Source: Thioalkalivibrio paradoxus
Lineage (GTDB): Bacteria > Pseudomonadota > Gammaproteobacteria > Ectothiorhodospirales > Ectothiorhodospiraceae
Assembly (NCBI GenBank): GCA_011390565.1
Contig: JAABSC010000001.1
Span: 248,001-312,000, forward strand
Reading direction: 5' to 3'
Length of the DNA stretch: 64,000 bases
Numbering within the stretch: position 1 is the stretch's first letter; each line of letters opens with the position of its first letter. Made by a program: the position numbers and the translations under genes. The notes below the pieces were generated by a model. The model saw nothing but the letters and a program-made list of their open reading frames with translations, was not told the origin of the DNA and did no database searches. Below are positions 60,210 through 64,000 of this stretch, piece after piece.

Positions 60210-60701
60210 TCATTTCAGATGAAGCAGCCAGCGCCTGCGAGCATCGCGCAGAATGTGGTAGACGAAGGGCCAGACCAAAGCGCTGGTGACAATCGGACTC
60301 CAGTACAGATCACTCTGGGGTGGAAACCCGGTGGCGCCCCGAATCCAGATACCGAGCAGCCGAATGAGAGCCACCAGCAAAGCGACGACGATCGCCTGCT
60401 GCCACACCGGGAACACCCGAAGGCGTGGATAGATCTGCAGCACGATGAACATCGCGACGGCCAGAGACAGCGCGGTCTGTCCCAGCAACTGGTGTTGCAG
60501 CACGTCGAGGAACAGGCCCGCCAGGAAGGCCGCGAAGATCCCGACATGCCGCGGAAAGGCCATGCCCCAGTAAACGAGAACCAGCAGAACCCATTCCGGA
60601 CGAGCCGGCGCGATGACGTCCGGCATCGGGACGATGGTGAGCGCGAATGCAGCCAGCAACGAAAGAACGACCGGTATCGGCATGCCCGCCCCCCCGGTCA
60701 T
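60210..60701 (-). CDS. mreD: Rod shape-determining protein MreD
   Basis: The 163-residue membrane protein has about five hydrophobic segments and the MreD signature region PEWVLLVLVYWGMAFPRHVG followed by GLFLDVLQHQLLGQTAL. It is part of the elongasome with MreB, MreC and RodA. Its ATG overlaps the mreC stop by four bases (60698-60701). Confidence 0.95.
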   Translation of the reverse strand: MTGGAGMPIPVVLSLLAAFALTIVPMPDVIAPARPEWVLLVLVYWGMAFPRHVGIFAAFLAGLFLDVLQHQLLGQTALSLAVAMFIVLQIYPRLRVFPVWQQAIVVALLVALIRLLGIWIRGATGFPPQSDLYWSPIVTSALVWPFVYHILRDARRRWLLHLK

Positions 60702-61555
60702 TCCGCCGCATCCGGTGGCTCTTCGGGATCGGAGGATTCCGTCCAGAGAAGAAGAACCTCACGTGAGCGGTCCAGCGCGGCGAGAGGCTCCGCCGAAACG
60801 AGCAGGAAGGGTTGTCCCGGCTGATGTTCCACCGAAACGATGCGTGCCACGGGATAATCCGCCGGGAAACGACCCCCCAGCCCCGATGTGAGCAGCAGGT
60901 CGCCCTCCTCGATGTCCTCCTGGGGCGGGACATGGCGCAGGTTCAGCCGGCGCGGATTTCCGGTACCGACGGCCAGCGACCGCAGTCCCGTGCGCGCCAC
61001 GATCACCGGTAGCGCGTGTCCCGGATCCGAAATCAGCAGTGCCGTGGAGCTGGTCCAGTGCGGTGTCAGGATCTGCCCGATCACCCCGTCGGCATTGATC
61101 AGGGGCTGGCCCGCGTAGACACCGTCGAGGCTACCCTTGTTGATTACGATTTGCTGGCGGAACGGATCGAGATCCACCGAGAGCAGTTTCGCGATCTGAA
61201 CGTGTTCGGTCGCCTGACCGGAGGTGTTCAACAGCGCCCGCAGACGCTCGTTTTCCATCTTCAGCGCTTCGAATCGCAGTTGCCGCGCGCGCAGTTCCGA
61301 GAGTTCGGATCGCAGCAGACGGTTTTCGAGCACCAATTGCTCATGGTTTGAAAACGAATCCAGCACGCGGGTGCCGAACCGTATGGGCGCATCGATCAAA
61401 ACCTGGACCGGATAGGCCACCAGCGTCAGAACGTTTCGGACGGTCTGCAGCTGATTGAAACGGTGGTCGAGCGCCATCAGGGCCATCGCGATCAGAACCA
61501 CGGAGAGCAGGCGCAGGATCGGCGATGCCCCGAGGCTGAACAGCGGTTTGTCGAT
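60698..61555 (-). CDS. mreC: Rod shape-determining protein MreC (non-standard start proposed)
   Basis: MreC is the periplasmic scaffold of the elongasome: a membrane anchor, a coiled coil (about 55-95), and a beta-rich domain with INKGSLDGVYAGQPLI and LLTSGLGGRFPADYP. The first standard start is a GTG at 61499-61501 (267 residues), but it falls inside the membrane helix. The same frame upstream encodes DKPLFSLGASPILRLLSVV, the conserved MreC N terminus. A strong GGAGGA (61562-61567) lies 6 bases before an ATC codon (61553-61555) in this frame, so I propose that translation starts there (285 residues). A base error creating the missing start is the alternative. Confidence 0.9.
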   Translation of the reverse strand: MDKPLFSLGASPILRLLSVVLIAMALMALDHRFNQLQTVRNVLTLVAYPVQVLIDAPIRFGTRVLDSFSNHEQLVLENRLLRSELSELRARQLRFEALKMENERLRALLNTSGQATEHVQIAKLLSVDLDPFRQQIVINKGSLDGVYAGQPLINADGVIGQILTPHWTSSTALLISDPGHALPVIVARTGLRSLAVGTGNPRRLNLRHVPPQEDIEEGDLLLTSGLGGRFPADYPVARIVSVEHQPGQPFLLVSAEPLAALDRSREVLLLWTESSDPEEPPDAAE

Positions 61556-61582
61556 GACACGTCCTCCGGCTGGCGGGAACGA

Positions 61583-62731
<1,149 letters not shown>

Positions 62732-62752
62732 CTATACGATGAACCTTGAACC

Positions 62753-63040
62753 ATGTCCCTTGACAGTGATGCGGTCCGAAGGATCGCCCATCTGGCCCGG
62801 TTGGCCGTGGACGACCGGGAGGCCGAGGGGTTCGCCTCGGCGCTCAGCGACATCTTCGAATTCGTGGAAACGCTGGAGGGCGCCGACATCGCCGGCGTCG
62901 AACCGATGGCGCACCCCCTGGACGCGGAACAGCGTCTGCGCCCCGACGCCGTGACCGAGACGGACCAGCGCGATCGTTTTCAGCAGTCGGCGCCTTCAGC
63001 CGAGGGTGGCCTCTATCTCGTGCCGCGGGTGATCGAGTGA
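62753..63040 (+). CDS. gatC: Aspartyl/glutamyl-tRNA amidotransferase subunit C
   Basis: GatC is the small stabilising subunit of the GatCAB complex that converts misacylated Glu-tRNA(Gln) or Asp-tRNA(Asn) to the amide form. The 95-residue protein has VRRIAHLARLAVDDREAEGF, IFEFVETLEGADIAGVEP and VPRVIE at the end. It is divergent from mreB across 123 bases that contain a -10-like TATACG (62733-62738) without a good -35. gatA begins 187 bases after its stop, longer than usual; I see no gene in that gap. Confidence 0.95.
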   Translation: MSLDSDAVRRIAHLARLAVDDREAEGFASALSDIFEFVETLEGADIAGVEPMAHPLDAEQRLRPDAVTETDQRDRFQQSAPSAEGGLYLVPRVIE

Positions 63041-63227
63041 TCCCCTGCCGCGCCCTGGTGGGCCATGCGGAATGTCCGGTATCCGATCGCTGCGCCGGAC
63101 ACGCCGGCGCTGCGTTGGGCAAGCTTGAAATGGGGCGGCCATACCTGCATCTGCGCGCCCTGCTCCGGCGCTCCTGGCGGTGCTCCAAGGTGACCGGGCT
63201 TCCCGCCTGGCCCAGCAGGTGGATCCG

Positions 63228-64000
63228 ATGAAACTGGAAACACTCACCGGTTGGCGGCGGCGTCTTCGGGCGCGCGAAATCAGCAGCCGGGAACTGACCG
63301 AACTCTACCTCGGACGTATCGCGCGGCTGGATGCGCAACTCAACAGTTTCATCACGGTGACCGACGAACTCGCGCTCGCAGCGGCCGACGCGGCCGATGA
63401 GCGCCTTGGCCGGGGCGAGGAGACGCCGTTGCTGGGACTGCCGGTGGCGCAGAAGGACATCTTCTGCACCGAGGGCGTGCGCACGAGTTGCGGTTCCCGA
63501 ATGCTCGATCCCTTCGTCGCGCCGTACGATGCGACCGTGGTTGCGCGCATGAAGGCGGCCGGCGCCGTGATGCTGGGCAAGACCAACATGGATGAGTTCG
63601 CGATGGGATCGTCGAACGAAACCAGCTTTTATGGCCCGGTCTGCAATCCCTGGGATCCCGATCGGGTACCGGGCGGGTCCTCGGGTGGATCGGCGGCCGC
63701 TGTCGCGGCCCGGCTCGTGCCGGCGGCGACGGGCACGGATACCGGGGGCTCGATCCGCCAGCCGGCGGCCTTCTGCGGGATCACCGGCCTGAAGCCCACC
63801 TACGGACGGGTCTCCCGTTACGGGATGATCGCCTTCGCCTCCAGCCTCGACCAGGGCGGCCCGATGGCGGCCACTGCCGAGGACTGCGCCCTGATGCTGA
63901 ATGCCATGGCGGGGTTCGATCCGCGGGATTCGACCAGCGTCGAGCGGCGCGCCGAGGATTTCAGCGCCGACCTCGAGCGCGACCTGAAGGGGCTGCGTAT
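63228..64000 (+). CDS. gatA: Aspartyl/glutamyl-tRNA amidotransferase subunit A (partial)
   Basis: The first 257 codons are in the window and the gene runs off the end. GatA is the amidase that releases ammonia from glutamine for tRNA amidation. The amidase-signature triad is visible: Lys in [14 protein letters not shown], the Ser in [19 protein letters not shown], and the catalytic Ser in [17 protein letters not shown]. The start ATG at 63228 gives [20 protein letters not shown], matching the family N terminus. Confidence 0.97.
   Translation, partial: MKLETLTGWRRRLRAREISSRELTELYLGRIARLDAQLNSFITVTDELALAAADAADERLGRGEETPLLGLPVAQKDIFCTEGVRTSCGSRMLDPFVAPYDATVVARMKAAGAVMLGKTNMDEFAMGSSNETSFYGPVCNPWDPDRVPGGSSGGSAAAVAARLVPAATGTDTGGSIRQPAAFCGITGLKPTYGRVSRYGMIAFASSLDQGGPMAATAEDCALMLNAMAGFDPRDSTSVERRAEDFSADLERDLKGLR

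Noticed and set aside
63037..63231. A 64-codon frame between gatC and gatA
   Set aside because: It overlaps the gatC end and gatA start, has no ribosome site and no recognisable features; I treat the gap as non-coding.

Overview
This window is an ordinary-looking chromosomal segment of a high-GC gammaproteobacterium. The gene order (dusB-fis with accBC-aroQ, fxsA-groES-groEL next to cutA-dsbD, mreBCD divergent from gatCA, glnE-ilvE beside LPS inner-core genes) and the redox, NosL and TlpA content suggest a Chromatiales/Ectothiorhodospiraceae-type organism. That placement is inference from synteny and protein character, not from a search. There are no rRNAs, tRNAs, CRISPR arrays, phage genes or insertion sequences that I can support. 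Almost all of the window is coding.

Layout. 1-7.4 kb: the tail of a RimK-like ATP-grasp gene, an HMA/DUF192/MscK-type channel operon on the minus strand, ilvD, a 112-bp palindromic element, and an FKBP-rhodanese fusion. 7.4-12.5 kb: DUF502, rep, then entericidin-ampD-histidine phosphatase and hisN. 12.5-18 kb: the minus-strand run aroQ-accB-accC-prmA-DUF3426-dusB-fis. 18-24 kb: a minus-strand redox/export run (thioredoxin, TolC-like, HlyD-like, cutA, a DsbD with two N-terminal domains, a TlpA lipoprotein). 24-27.6 kb: fxsA, groES-groEL behind a sigma-70 promoter with a CIRCE-type operator, and an OmpA-family gene. 27.7-33.4 kb: a compact eight-gene minus-strand operon made of a small membrane protein, an FtsX-type ABC permease and its ATPase, an unknown polytopic membrane protein, a TlpA lipoprotein, a TauE/SafE-type membrane protein and two NosL-type proteins. 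33.4-43 kb: tamA-tamB and a ferric-iron transporter fbpABC. 43-50.6 kb: glnE, ilvE, a zinc-finger protein, a response regulator and a LOV-PAS-GAF hybrid histidine kinase. 50.6-57.5 kb: LPS inner-core genes in two divergent groups, gmhA-gmhB-waaA-lpxL and hldE-kdkA-GT9. 57.5-64 kb: SprT-like, a coiled-coil/winged-helix protein, rnd, DUF1244, mreBCD and gatC-gatA (gatA cut by the window end).

How the genes work together. Envelope biogenesis dominates: LPS heptose/Kdo assembly, TamAB, MreBCD, AmpD muropeptide recycling, OmpA-type tethering and MscK-type osmoprotection. A second theme is periplasmic thiol and metal handling: DsbD, two TlpA lipoproteins, a thioredoxin, CutA, the HMA protein, two NosL proteins and FbpABC. 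The most promising candidate for an undescribed system is the 27.7-33.4 kb operon, which joins NosL-type (copper-chaperone family) proteins to an FtsX/MacB-type ABC transporter rather than to the NosDFY transporter NosL normally accompanies. Other points worth checking are the duplicated alpha domain of DsbD, a LOV domain with a variant flavin motif, an apparently non-standard start of mreC, and the large palindromic repeat after ilvD.
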